DNA of 51,825 bases, taken from the NCBI GenBank assembly GCA_036897485.1, contig JAYMTF010000120.1:1-51825 (forward strand), read 5' to 3'. The translations under genes and the position numbers were made by a program. Under the pieces are notes generated by a model. The model did not search any database. It saw nothing but the letters and a program-made list of their open reading frames with translations, and had not been told where the DNA came from. Positions 35,601 to 46,669 of this stretch are shown here, one piece after another. Every line of letters begins with the position of its first letter. Position 1 is the stretch's first letter. The DNA is from Pelargonium nanum. Its lineage: Eukaryota > Streptophyta > Magnoliopsida > Geraniales > Geraniaceae.

Positions 35601-36881
35601 AACCATTCTTATAATTTAAGTTAACTTTCAAAACTATTACTTATTCATGGAATGACTCTATATTATATTATATTATAATTAAAATACTGATATTTTAATT
35701 TCATATGCTGATTAATCCGAACTATAAACGGAAAGGACTACAAGAGCGGTAAACCTCTTATTACTGAGTTTTAACACAATTATATCCTTTGAAACTCAAA
35801 CTCAAAATCTTGTGTTAAATTAGATGGATCCTCAAGTTAGACGGTAAGAAATAATATCTTTATTGCTTACAAACCATTTAAATTAATTGTACGGGAAACA
35901 CTTCTCTAGATAAGTTTGCACACAGTTTGAAACTATTTTCTCACAAAATTTCACACAAGTACCTCACCATCGTTCTTAAACAAGAAGTATTGACATTTTC
36001 AAAATTCAAAGCACAATCTTATATATATAATGTAAAGTTGTAAACTATTGGTGAACACTACACTTAATGACATCTTTCTAGCGAGATTTAAATCAGATGC
36101 ATTGCGTAATATTTTAACTCGAGACCTCGCTAAACAACATTTACTAGTTGAATTTTATATATTGTGCCATTTATAGCATGTTATTATTATTATTATTACT
36201 ATACTATTAGAAGTTATCATATAAACTTAATCTATGTATCAACTATAGTCACACAAAAAAACTCATGATGTTTAATAGTTTGTTTGGTTGCCAAGAAAAT
36301 TCCAAGAAAATTTCAAAAAACAAGTGGTTCAAGAAAAGAAAAAAAACCCATCAAAAATCACTAACCTGTCTCTGAAACTCCGGGTGGCTATAAAACGACA
36401 AGAACAAACGTAACATCCCTTCATGCACCATAACCACCTTCTCGCCGCCGTCTCCGCCGCCGCACCGGCCTCTCAACGGTAAAAAAAGCCCATGACCAAC
36501 ACTATTCTCATCCAAAGGCACCAAGTCTCCGAAACCCGACTCGCCGGAGACCGTCTGTATGCCGGAAAACGCCACGTATCCGACTGTCCCAACTTGCTCC
36601 GTCACGAAACCTTGCGGCGCGGCCGCGTTGGCCGCGCCGCAGAGCCTCCACGCCTCCGGCAGGAGTTGCGTGGAGGCCAAGAAACTGGCGAGCATCTCGC
36701 TGGTCTCGAAACTATAGAGACATTAACAAAAGAAAATATATATATTGGGATTGGATCAACGAAGAAACTTAAAAAAGATTTTGAGGAAATATTTTTCAAA
36801 TATAACGGATTCAAGTCAAATTCATGGAAAATTAAAACGAAAAGAGAGTTAAAGAAATTACGATGAAATTTCGGCTTCCAT
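32664..36881 (-). CDS. PAD4: PAD4, lipase-like immune regulator of the EDS1 family
   Basis: PAD4 forms a heterodimer with EDS1 that binds nucleotide-derived signals made by TIR-domain proteins and activates ADR1-type helper NLRs, leading to salicylic acid defence. Four exons join in frame: 36862-36881, 36366-36711, 33772-34491 and 32664-33473, giving 631 residues. Exon 1 is only 20 nt (MEAEISS), but joining it to FETSEMLASFL recreates the conserved PAD4 N terminus. The lipase-like domain has FVTEQVGTVGYVAFSG, the GHSIGG serine motif (Ser139) and SKHDIMPR (Asp203); I could not place the histidine with confidence. The C-terminal EP domain begins near VSDPAKDCLMIARRMGRTPN and contains WVNALQFYKLLVEPLEIAEY, GSGHYMTHGRERRFEI and SDRWW. 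Length is greater than the Arabidopsis protein but plausible. Intron 2 (34492-36365) is 1.9 kb and AT-rich. Confidence 0.93.
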
Positions 36882-36948
36882 TTTCTTGTTCTTCGTCTTT
36901 CTTTTTCTTCTTCTTCGTTTCTGTGGAAAATTTGAAATGGAAGATTTG

Positions 36949-36975
36949 AATATAAAGGGAAGTCTTATAAAATAT
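36949..36975 (-). promoter_or_regulatory. Candidate TATA elements of PAD4
   Basis: On the minus strand TATTTTATAAGAC and CCTTTATATTC lie about 70-95 bases upstream of the ATG. They are followed by a GAA-rich stretch that fits a 5' UTR. Position and composition only. Confidence 0.3.
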
Positions 36976-39900
36976 TGAGGTTTATTGTTCTTTTTTATTT
37001 TGTGGTTTTGGTGGTGGGTCCATTTTTGAATAAACAAAATGAACTTTTTTTTTTGTTGTATTTAATTTAGGAGATTTTTTTAAGAATGAAGGATGTGTGT
37101 GTACATTGGGAAAGAGACATCTGCATTTCGTGCACGGCTGGTAATTTCAACTCGAATTTATGGATACTTAAAATCTGTCTCATAACTAATTTTTGGGTTC
37201 GGTCAGGTAGGCCTCACCTTCAAATTTTACTTGTGAACTTAAAGTTAACTAAAATTATATAATCATATGAATTAGATTACTCTCTTTCATATAAAACCAG
37301 CCCGCAAGGTCTCCCCAATCATTTTGGGTGACTATGTTGAAATAAAACTATGCTATACTCTTAAAAACAATTCTAAAAGAGATAATTTATAATTAGAACA
37401 CTTGTACTTTTGGTTTGAACTTCAATCTTGGTCTATGGGATAAGGCTTGCACACCGTTAAGTGAACTCCGGTGGAGTGTGCCTTACATTTCAACCCGATG
37501 TGAGAATAAGCTTATTTGCAATAATGAGATGACAATGTCAGACAACTTAGAGAGAGAACTAATGAAAATATGGTGGTGAAAATGTGTGAGCGTGAAAAAT
37601 AAATTCAAAAAGTAATAAAAGTTTCTCTTAAGTATGACAATATGGCATTACAGAATAGTTGATCATGTCGTGTGACCATCGTGATGTCATGATGAGATGG
37701 CGAAGATGTCATGCAAAAGTGGCAAGAATAGTATGATGACGTGGCATTGGTGGGACACAAATAGGCGACCATGATGTCATAATCATGTCAATGTGAGATG
37801 ATGTTTTTACTCATATTTGAGCCTTAAATTAGGGTCTGAAGGTGGAGTTGAAAAGTGAACTTTATAAGGTTATCAATAGTGTGTGATTTAAATGAGATCT
37901 AAACACGTTTTTATCGTTCAAGCGTAATACTTGAGCATTTATCCATGCGCGACTCTCTTTAAATCTATTTTCATCAGTCGACATGCGCAATGGGTAGCGT
38001 CAAGTTATGTTAGGAAGCCCTAACATATTGGGTCGATGCTTTGAGGGGTTTGATCGTTCTAGATCACGTGATTGGGTCTAGGTCAAGAGGTCAAAAAATT
38101 AAGATAAGTCAGACTCAATCGACTTTCGAATCGAGTCAAATGAATAGACAATACTCTTAACATGAATTACAATCATTAAACTGCAGTGAATGACTGGATT
38201 GTCCCTCTAACTATTTAAACAACCCTTTAACAACATAATTAACATAATTGTTGTGATTAGCATACATGTAACATTAACTTCCCTAGCAAGTCTTTTTAGT
38301 TAGAATTAAATAGTAGAGATGTGACACATGATGTGGGCCCCACAAATATGGAGAATAATGTAAATTAGTAAAAGTGCGTGGTCAAGACCGAAGACTTAAA
38401 AACAATTTGGACTTTTGAAATTAAATAAAAACGCGTATAATATAGTATTATAGTGTGTGTGGGTCAATATCAAAAACTATATATATTATTAAAAAAATCA
38501 ATAATATCAAATTTATATGGTACTGAGCTTTTATATGGTGTGAACGCGGTTGCGTCGTGACTGGGTGATGAGGTCGTAGCTGTCGTTGATCCGATCAACA
38601 CGTTGTGGTTTGTGATTGTGATTGTGATTTTGTGATTCTTAATTAATATCCAAATCAGTAGCAAGAGACTGATAGGTCATAGGAGTGTAAAATAATATTT
38701 TCGCTTCTTTGATATCAGACTGAAAACGCTTAGTTTGAATTGGATTTGAAACGTTTACGTTAAATTTTACGAGCAAATTTTGCAGTAAAGATAATAATTT
38801 TGGTTCGGATCAATTTTTTGGGACCCATATTTGTCCCTTATATCTATTTTGAGTAGACTTTTGTTTTATGCGTGCATACTATGTTGAAAGTTGATCATAT
38901 GTTACGATTAAATATTGTAAATCTGACATATATTGTTCGCAAATCCACCTATAATATTCTATGATTGTTTCAAAGTCTTTACTATTTTCTATACTTTTTG
39001 TTGTCCCTATGTCTTTACACTCATAAATATATGGAATATGATTGGTGATTGTTTGTAAAACTACTTTGGTAGTGACTTTCATGTAAATATGTAGAGCTGA
39101 CAATCTGTACGTGCGTGTTATGTCCATGTTATATTGAAAATCACAAATTAGATATGTTTAGGAATCGTGCTAAAAACGAAACACAAACACTACAAGTTTA
39201 ACTAAATGAATCGAGTTAACACGACCTAACCGCTATGCACGATAAGATTGACACATTTGACATAACATGACCACACACGGTGAAATACATCATCACACAA
39301 ACAATATGATTATTATCTGGGGTATTTTTGGATTAATTTACTTTATGACCTCTGTGAATGCTTGTCTAAATGAAAATCAATTTTTTTGGTAGATTGTTAC
39401 TAATTTATCTAAATAAGTTTGGTTCATGGGCCTGAAGAATTGTGTAATTATGGGCCAAATATTGAGAGCCCAACTCATGGTGGATTGGGCTAGCAACTGA
39501 ATTGCATTAATGGGCCTCACTATTGGCTTTTATGGTAGTTGTTTTCTTCAGTGGAAAAGGAACCAACCCTACCCACCGGCCCAACCCAAAAAAACTTGAA
39601 TATAATTTCTATTCTATCAAAGCTCAGTGGGTCGAGATACAAAATCCGAGGATCGCATAAAATAGATTCGATTAATTTTTTGAGACGGGTTAATCAAAGA
39701 AATTTTAAACAAATCAAAATATTTTACACTTAAAATGAACTCTTAAAATAACACTTACCGATTTTATCTAATTTTAAAACTTTACTTCTCACTAGACTCT
39801 ATAATTTAGACACAAATCTTTAAACATATAAAACCCGATTCGTATATTTTGTAAAATCATATTGTAAACAGTAGATTAGACCAGTTCAAGTTCTGTTATG

Positions 39901-40130
39901 TTAAATAGATTGGTGCATTTTATTTATAAGATCCAAATTCAACCCGAAACATACAAACCGAAATCATTTGGAGTCGAATTTAAGTCTGAGCTATCAATTG
40001 CAAAACAAACTCGACTAACCCAAAATTCGAATTGTCCACTCTATTTATTTCATACCTAAATTATTCGTATAAAAGAAAATTTTAAATATTTTCCAATAAT
40101 TTGGGGCTTTTCCAAAAAAAAAAAAAACTG
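36976..40130. other. Gene-free interval between PAD4 and the auxilin-like gene
   Basis: No supported gene. 37670-37800 repeats GATGTCAT/GTGGCA words. At 39093 a hAT-type end TAGAGCTGACAATCTG begins a block rich in CGTGTTA/AACACGA words, with no matching right end found, so it looks truncated. 39550-40050 is rich in AACCC and CCCGA words and ends in AATTCGAATTGTCCACTCTA, whose reverse complement TAGAGTGGACAATTCG is again hAT-like. Confidence 0.5.
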
Positions 40131-40338
40131 AAGCAAGTATAGAGAGTCAATACAGCTACAGCTCCCAGGTCAGATCAGAAACTACCAGACGAAGAAGCAT
40201 CGCCAGGTGAAACAACAATCCTCTTGGTCTCTCTCTCTCCCATTTCGATTTCCCAGAGGAGAAGAACAGTCAAATCTTCTTCTTCTCCGCAACTCCTCAA
40301 TAAAAATCCAATCTTTTTCTTCCTCCGGACCTCACGCC
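40131..40338 (+). promoter_or_regulatory. Leader of the auxilin-like gene
   Basis: A CT-rich leader (CTCTCTCTCTCCCATTTCG, TCTTCTTCTTCTCCGCAACTCC) precedes the ATG at 40339. An in-frame open stretch extends upstream to 40207 but starts without ATG, and the family protein begins MNDFEGLL. Confidence 0.5.
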
Positions 40339-43300
40339 ATGAACGACTTCGAGGGTCTTTTAGCTTCCGATTTCGGGTTCAAGCCCCAAGGCAAGCAAGC
40401 TCCAATGGCCGCTTCTGCTGCTTCCAAGCCCTCTCCGACTCTCAACCCCACCAGCGACCTCAACTTCGATCTCGGATCTCGCAATCCGTCGCGACCCACT
40501 TGGAGCTCCTCTCCGTTCGCTGGGTCTTTCGCCGACGATCGCGATTCGGTGTTCGGGTCTTCGGGTAATCGGAAAGCTCAGGATTTCGATGATCTGTTCG
40601 GTGGGTCGGCTAGGTTCGCGAGCCAATCGAGGAGCTCTCGGTTCGATTCGTCGTCGGCGGATTTCGATTCGATGTTTTCTGGGCTGAACGATTCTTCCTC
40701 CGCCGGGAAGAGTTCCGGTCCGGCGGTTCACGATAAGCCGGTGTACGATGATGACATTTTCGAAGGCTTGCCGGGGCTGAACGGCTCGTCGAGTGGGAAA
40801 TTTGAGAGCGCATTTTCGTCTTTTTCTTCGATGCCGAAAGGAAGCGGTGGATTTGATGAGCTACTTGCCGGATTTGGCAAATCGGAGACGGAGTCGAAGA
40901 GGGGAGGATCGGGAAATGTCGATAAGGTCGGTGATGGGTTCGAGGATTTGATCCCTGGGTTTGGTAGTAGGAGCTCACCAACAGAGAGGTACTTAATATT
41001 TGTGCTTGCAAGAGTAATTATTTAAGTTCAAGTTCAGATTTTTATTGCTAATTGTTTATAGCCAATCAAATTTTATGTCATTATAACCATTTGGTTGCTG
41101 TTGTAGAGTTGTGTTTAATTGAACATTATCACATGTTCTATAGCATCTAGTTTTAGTATAATTCGTCTATCATTTGCGTCTAGTTTTTAGGAGTAATTAA
41201 GTTCAAGTTCAGATTTATATTGCTTGCCATTTATAGACAAATGCCCAAATCTCATATTCCGTGATTTTAATCATCTGGGTTGTTTGTTCAATTGGGCATT
41301 TGCAGAGATGTTGCTGAAGTGAGATAACATCTTCTATAGCATATAGTTTTAGTATAATTCGTCTATCATTTGTGTCTACTGGCTATTGATTTGGAAGCTA
41401 CTACTTTCCGGTTTCTAGTTAGTTGTCTGCTGATAGTTTTCGTGTTTCAGCTGGAATTTCTTTATACTTTTAGATTTCGAATTACCCCGTTTAGGATTTC
41501 AAGGAGTAATTTATTCAAGTTGAAGTTCAGTTTTTTTATTGCTTACTAGTTACAGACAAATCCAATTCTCATGTCATTTTGATCATCTGGTTATTGTTAT
41601 AGACGTGTGTTCAATTAGGCATTTGCTGGAACTTTGCTGAAGTGAGATATTATCTTCTATAGCATCTAGTTTTAGTTTAATTCGTTGATCATTTGCGTCT
41701 ACCGATAGTGTTTTTGTGTTTCAGCTGGATTATGTTTATACTCTTAATTTTCAAATTGTCCTTTTTTGGATCTCAAGTGAATTCAAGTTCATTTTCGGAT
41801 TTTTATAGCTTACTGTTTCTAGCCAAATCTCTTTTTGTGTCATTTTGATAATCTGGGTGTTTTTAAGACGGCTGTTTTGTGTCATCTTCAATAGCATCTA
41901 GTTTTAGTATAATTCGTCGATCACTAGTTTCTACCGGTCATTAGTTTGTAAACTGCTATGTACTAGTTAGCAGTCTACGGATAGTGTTTTTTGTGTTTTG
42001 GATAGCTTTAATCTAGTACCTAAACTGAACACAATCATATAATGTCGTGCTGATCTAAAATTGCATAATTCATGTAGTTTATAGATGGTACAGACAAGGA
42101 TTGGATAGTCTAAGAAAGGAACTAAGGATTTTTTTTATGCAACTTCTTTACGAAATTATTATTGTGGTATGTTAGTGCTATACTTTTTTTATGATCCCAT
42201 CTGTTGATTTATATGATGACTTGTAGTCCAATATATAAATATAGAATAAACACTGTACCAACCCAACATTGTTTTTTTTCACAGACCAGCTTCAGAGGAC
42301 AAGTGGCACTCAGAACCAACATTTAGTACTACTAAAACAACATCTAATATGACCGATAACCCCTTTGGGGTATTAGATTCATCTTCACCCACTGCAGGTT
42401 CAACCTCGGGGGTTTTTACTGATCCGTTGGAAGAAATTATTAAGCCTAATTATTCGGGAAATGTGAAAGGCGGCAATTCACCTTTAGCTAATGATGGGAT
42501 ATATGATGATATGGATCCATTTGATGGACTCGGGAAATTTGCACCAACATATACGTCAGACAAGAGAGAGACGGAAAATGATAGTGGTCCTTTAAGAACA
42601 GATGAGGCTCAAACTTATGCTAAGAAAGAACCGTTCGAGCAAACTTCTGTGAGGAGTCCTGAGCGATCTTCCGTTGGCAGTGATCCGGAAATTCACGAGA
42701 CCATGTTTGATATGCCTAAAGTTTCTGTTAATTCTCAGAAATCTGTTGATCGGTCTGCTTCTCCACCTTTGCATGCTGATGCTAGTTTGAATGAGGCCGA
42801 TGTTCATGCTGATATGTCTTCTGGATCTGAAGAACGGTTTGACTCATCTGATGATGTGTGGCTCACTGTCTCGGAGATTCCTCTTTCTACTGTACCAACA
42901 AGTGCTCCACCGCCTTCAAGACCCCCTCCTCCTAGACCAGCACGGGTTACGAAGGATAGAACAAGACCTTTTTCTTCAACAGATGCTAGAAAGAAGGATA
43001 ATGATTTCTCATATATGAATGCTAGGAGCTCTGTTGCATCACCGTTTGATGAATTAGAGGATTTTACCAGAGGCAGAAATAAGAAAGATATCAATGACCA
43101 TGCAAACGGTCTTTCTGGCGAAGACTTTGAAATGAGCTCTACTGCGGCTGCATCTGCTGCTGCAATGAAGGATGCTATGGATAGGGCCGAGGCTAAATTC
43201 AGGCATGCAAAGGAAGTAAGGGAAAGAGAAACCTCAAAATCGTCTAGAAGTAGAGAACAGATAGATAAAGACGAGAAAGCTATGCAAGATGCTCAAGATA

Positions 43301-45733
43301 GAGCACGTAAGGAAGAGCAGGAAAGATTAAACCGTGAGCGCATACAGAGGGAAATAGAAGAAGAAGAAGATAGGCTACGAAGGAGGCTTGAGAAGGAGAG
43401 AGAAAGAGCTAAGGAAATTGAGAGAGAAAGGGAGGAGAAAGAAAGAGAACAAAGGAGAGTTGAGAAGGAGAGGGAGAGAGCTAGGGAGATTGAGAGAGAA
43501 AGAGAGCAAGCCAGACAAGCTGTGCAAAGGGCTACCAGGGAAGCCCGTGAAAGAGCTGCTGCAGAAGCTCGCATTAAAGCCGAAAGAGCTGCAGTTGGGA
43601 AGATAAATGCTGAAGCTCGAGAACGTGCAGAAAAGTTTGCAGTTCAAAGAGCCCAGGCTGAAGCTCGTGAAAGGGCAGCAGCAGAGGCAAGGGAAAGAGC
43701 TGAGAAGGCTGCTGCAGAAGCAAGGGGACGGGCAAATTCTGAAGCACGGGAGAAGGAAGCACAGGAGAGATCTTCAACTGTGAAGGCCGAAGCTGAAGCA
43801 CGGGTAAGATCAGAACGTGCTGCTGTACAAAGAGCAGCATATGAGGCTAGAGAAAGGGCTGCAGCAGCAGCAAGGTTGAATCAACAGAAGAACGAAAATG
43901 ATCTGGACTCCTTTTTCAACATGGGCCGAGCTAGCAGTGCACCAAGGCCTAGGGCTACTTCTACGGTGAGAACTTGAGCTGTGGTATTTGTCCAGTGTTT
44001 TAAAGGTGTGTTCTTAATATTTTAACTGAATGTTTCAGGAACCAACATTTGATACCCAATTTCAAAACAAGCAAGGGCCTGGAGTGGCAAAATCTTCTTC
44101 CGGAACCTCATCAAATATGAGGAAAACATCTTCAGCCACAAATATTACTGATGACCTTGCTGCTATTTTCGGAGGTACTCCATACTTGGAATTTTTCTTT
44201 TTCTTCTTCTTCATGGCATTGTGCCTGAGCTCTCTTTACTCATTCTCACACTATATCTGCTGCAATAGGTGCTCCATCTTCTGGAGATTTCCAGGATGTT
44301 GAAGGGGAAACCGAAGAAAGACGAAGAGCAAGGTTGGAACGGCACCAGAGGACTCAGGAGCGTGCGGTATGTGCTCTATGTCATTGAATCTCACTATGTC
44401 TCTGTTCACTTGAATGGATATCGATGAAAGCATATGGTCTCACATGGATTTGTTGGATTGATATATGATATATCCACAAATTCATTTTTGTTTTGAGTTT
44501 GTTTTTCTTCTCTCATATCTCCATTTACACCTTATTTACAATCTACAATTTTTGACTGTTCATTAATGTATTTAGGCCAAGGCACTAGCTGAGAAGAATC
44601 AGCGTGACCTCCAAGCTCAAATGGATCAAGCAGAAAGACATGTAAGTACCTGTGGCTTGACAGTATCCCCTTAAACATTGTGCTTTTTCAAAGATGACAA
44701 TTCGGGGATGCAGATGGGGTATTAGTTTGTCATGTGGCAAGTTGGTGACAGCAAATATTTGTCTTTTGAAGTTACAGTCATCTTTAACTGATTAACTTTT
44801 CTGTGCACTTATTTCAGAGAATTGGTGAAACGATGGATATTGAGATCAAACGTTGGGCCGCTGGGAAAGAGGGGAACTTGCGTGCTTTGTTGTCGACTTT
44901 GCAATATGTATGTTATTATTGTCTGCTTGAAAAATCTTTCCTTTTAGTTGGATCTCCCACTTCTAGCTCTTATTATTTTTTGTTGACTAATGATTAGGTG
45001 CTTTGGCCCGAATGTGGTTGGCAACCAGTTTCTTTGACTGATCTGATCACCGCTGCCATGGTTAAGAAAGTGTATAGAAAATCAACTTTGTGCATCCATC
45101 CCGATAAGGTGCAACAAAAAGGTGCCACCCTTCAGCAGAAATATGTTGCTGAGAAGGTCTTTGACATTCTCAAGGTATTTAAATGTCTATTTCGTCATTT
45201 TATTCGGTTTCTTTATGTTGATAAACTGTGATGAAGTACTAGATGTGTATGCCAAATAAAGCTAGTATTGATATAGAAGAGGAGGGCTAATCCAAACGCA
45301 ACCTGCAAGAGGTGTGGGTTGGGTCATGTTAAGGGTTTATATAGAAAATGCTCGGGTGAGTGTGGGTTTACCCGACCTGAATTCTTTCAAGGACAAACCC
45401 GATCCACCCAAAAATCAACCATGTTCATTTTATGGGACCTGAACTCGCACAAATTCGGGTGCCGCGGGTTCGGGCCCAAATTGCCAGCTTTGCAGTGAAT
45501 TAGACTTCCATTATATATATATATTCCATTCTCGGCCATTTTTTATTGGTTAGTGATGTTTGGTACTTCTGTTGTGCAATGTATTGTTAGAGAAGTTTCT
45601 TATTATTACTTTTTTTTTTTAAGTTAACGTTCGTTTATTGTCAAGTCTCGAACGGGCTCCTTATTTATGTTGAATGTTTTCTTATGTATAACAGGAGGCT
45701 TGGAATAAGTTCAATTCAGAGGAGCTTTTTTGA
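40339..45733 (+). CDS. Auxilin-like J-domain protein (clathrin uncoating)
   Basis: Auxilin-like proteins recruit Hsc70 to clathrin-coated vesicles and drive coat release. Eight exons join in frame: 40339-40988, 42285-43965, 44039-44174, 44269-44366, 44576-44641, 44818-44907, 44998-45174 and 45695-45733, giving 978 residues. The N terminus [19 protein letters not shown] matches plant auxilin-related proteins. Residues 1-330 are Ser/Gly/Asp/Phe-rich with repeated [23 protein letters not shown] motifs likely to bind clathrin or adaptors. A long charged coiled coil follows ([19 protein letters not shown], then [20 protein letters not shown]). The C-terminal J domain carries [20 protein letters not shown] with the HPD motif at about 941-943 and ends [12 protein letters not shown]. 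It lacks the PTEN-like region of animal auxilins, as plant members do. The start at MNDFEGLL was preferred over the upstream non-ATG extension. Confidence 0.93.
41010..41990. repeat. Tandem repeats in auxilin-like intron 1
   Basis: Four imperfect copies of a unit of about 200-320 bp within intron 1 (40989-42284). The anchor ATAGCATCTAGTTTTAGTAT occurs at about 41143, 41339, 41662 and 41894, each followed by AATTCGTCTATCATTTGCGT or a variant. Between anchors recur AAGTTCAAGTTCAGATTT, TTGCTTACTGTTTATAG, GACAAATCC, TTGATCATCTGG and GTGTTCAATTGGGCATTTGC. Same orientation, non-coding. Confidence 0.85.
45283..45497. mobile_element. Possible hAT-like MITE in auxilin-like intron 7
   Basis: The block is rich in GGGTT, ACCCG and GGGCCC words, unlike the rest of the intron. 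The reverse complement of its right end (CAAAGCTGGCAATTTGGGCCC) resembles the TAGAGCTGGCAAATGGGCC end at 27901. The left end (AGGGCTAATCCAAACGC) is a weaker match. No target duplication found. Confidence 0.4.
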
Positions 45734-46111
45734 TTTTACATGACAGATCTTCTGCCTATTCTAGTTCGTTTAGCAACTGCACGATTTGTTGGAAGAAAAA
45801 CACATTTCCTTTCCCAGCTAAAATACATACCATAGTTGTAGATTGTTTTTCTTGAAGCCAAATTATGTTGATGGATCAATGAGACCCGTGTCAATGCTTG
45901 CTGAGGTGTTGCTGTGATATTCTTTTCGTGCGTGTAAATCAATACTCCAGAGATTATACGGGTGGGTCCAGACTCCAGAAGGTTGTGTATGCAGAGTGGG
46001 AATGGCTTGTTGATATAGAAATCTCTACTGATCATAAGCACATATTTCAACTTTCGTAAGTACTCTCACCCGTGTGTAATGTGCAGTGTATCTTTCTTGC
46101 TACGTTTTTTT

Positions 46112-46478
46112 TGGTTTGTGGTATAGTTTTTAACCGTTGAATCTGTACCGTTATGTGTATTGACATATAAAAGAAACTTGTATGATTGTTGAGTTGAAAA
46201 TTCTTTTATCAAATGAAGCTTATAAGTATTCGACTTGTGATTGTTGGTTTGCACCATAACTCGGATTCTGATTGCAAGTATAGTGTAACGATCCGAATGC
46301 TTTCGCTCAACAATTCACAAGTACACAGACCTGTGATTGTTGGTTTCTGGTATAGCTTCTAACCGTTGAATCTGTACCGATATGTGTATGTGATTGTTGA
46401 TTTGCTTTGTAACTTGGATTTTGATTGCAAGCATAGTGTAACGGACCAAATGGTTTCAACATGACTCGCAAACACGAA
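46112..46478. repeat. Direct duplication between the convergent auxilin-like and AAP genes
   Basis: TTGGTTTGTGGTATAG (46112) and TTGGTTTCTGGTATAG (46340) begin copies that both continue with AACCGTTGAATCTGTACCG and TATGTGTAT. Both later contain GTGATTGTTG, TTTGC, AACT(C/T)GGATT and TGATTGCAAG(T/C)ATAGTGTAACG. The period is about 228 bp, and the second copy lacks about 75 internal bases. It probably overlaps the 3' UTRs of one or both genes. Confidence 0.75.
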
Positions 46479-46669
46479 CTGCCATCTTTTTTGTGGAACT
46501 GAAACATGAAACAGACTTCAAATTCTTTTCTTGCATTTCACAAACCTTAATTACAACAAAAGTACAACCTTAAAAAGCAAACATCAAACTAGAACTGATA
46601 AACCAAACCAACACCACTTAACCCACTTCAAGTTCTTGATTCCAAACCCGAAAGTGAACCCGAAATTGA

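Noticed and set aside
36492..36866. Plus-strand frame opposite PAD4 exon 2
   Set aside because: Antisense shadow of PAD4; no independent evidence.
40360..41011. Long minus-strand frames opposite auxilin-like exon 1
   Set aside because: They arise from the Ser/Arg-rich antisense of the coding exon; no plausible protein.
43293..43840. Minus-strand Leu/Ser-rich frames in the auxilin-like coiled-coil region
   Set aside because: Antisense of a purine-rich coding repeat always gives open Leu/Ser-rich frames.
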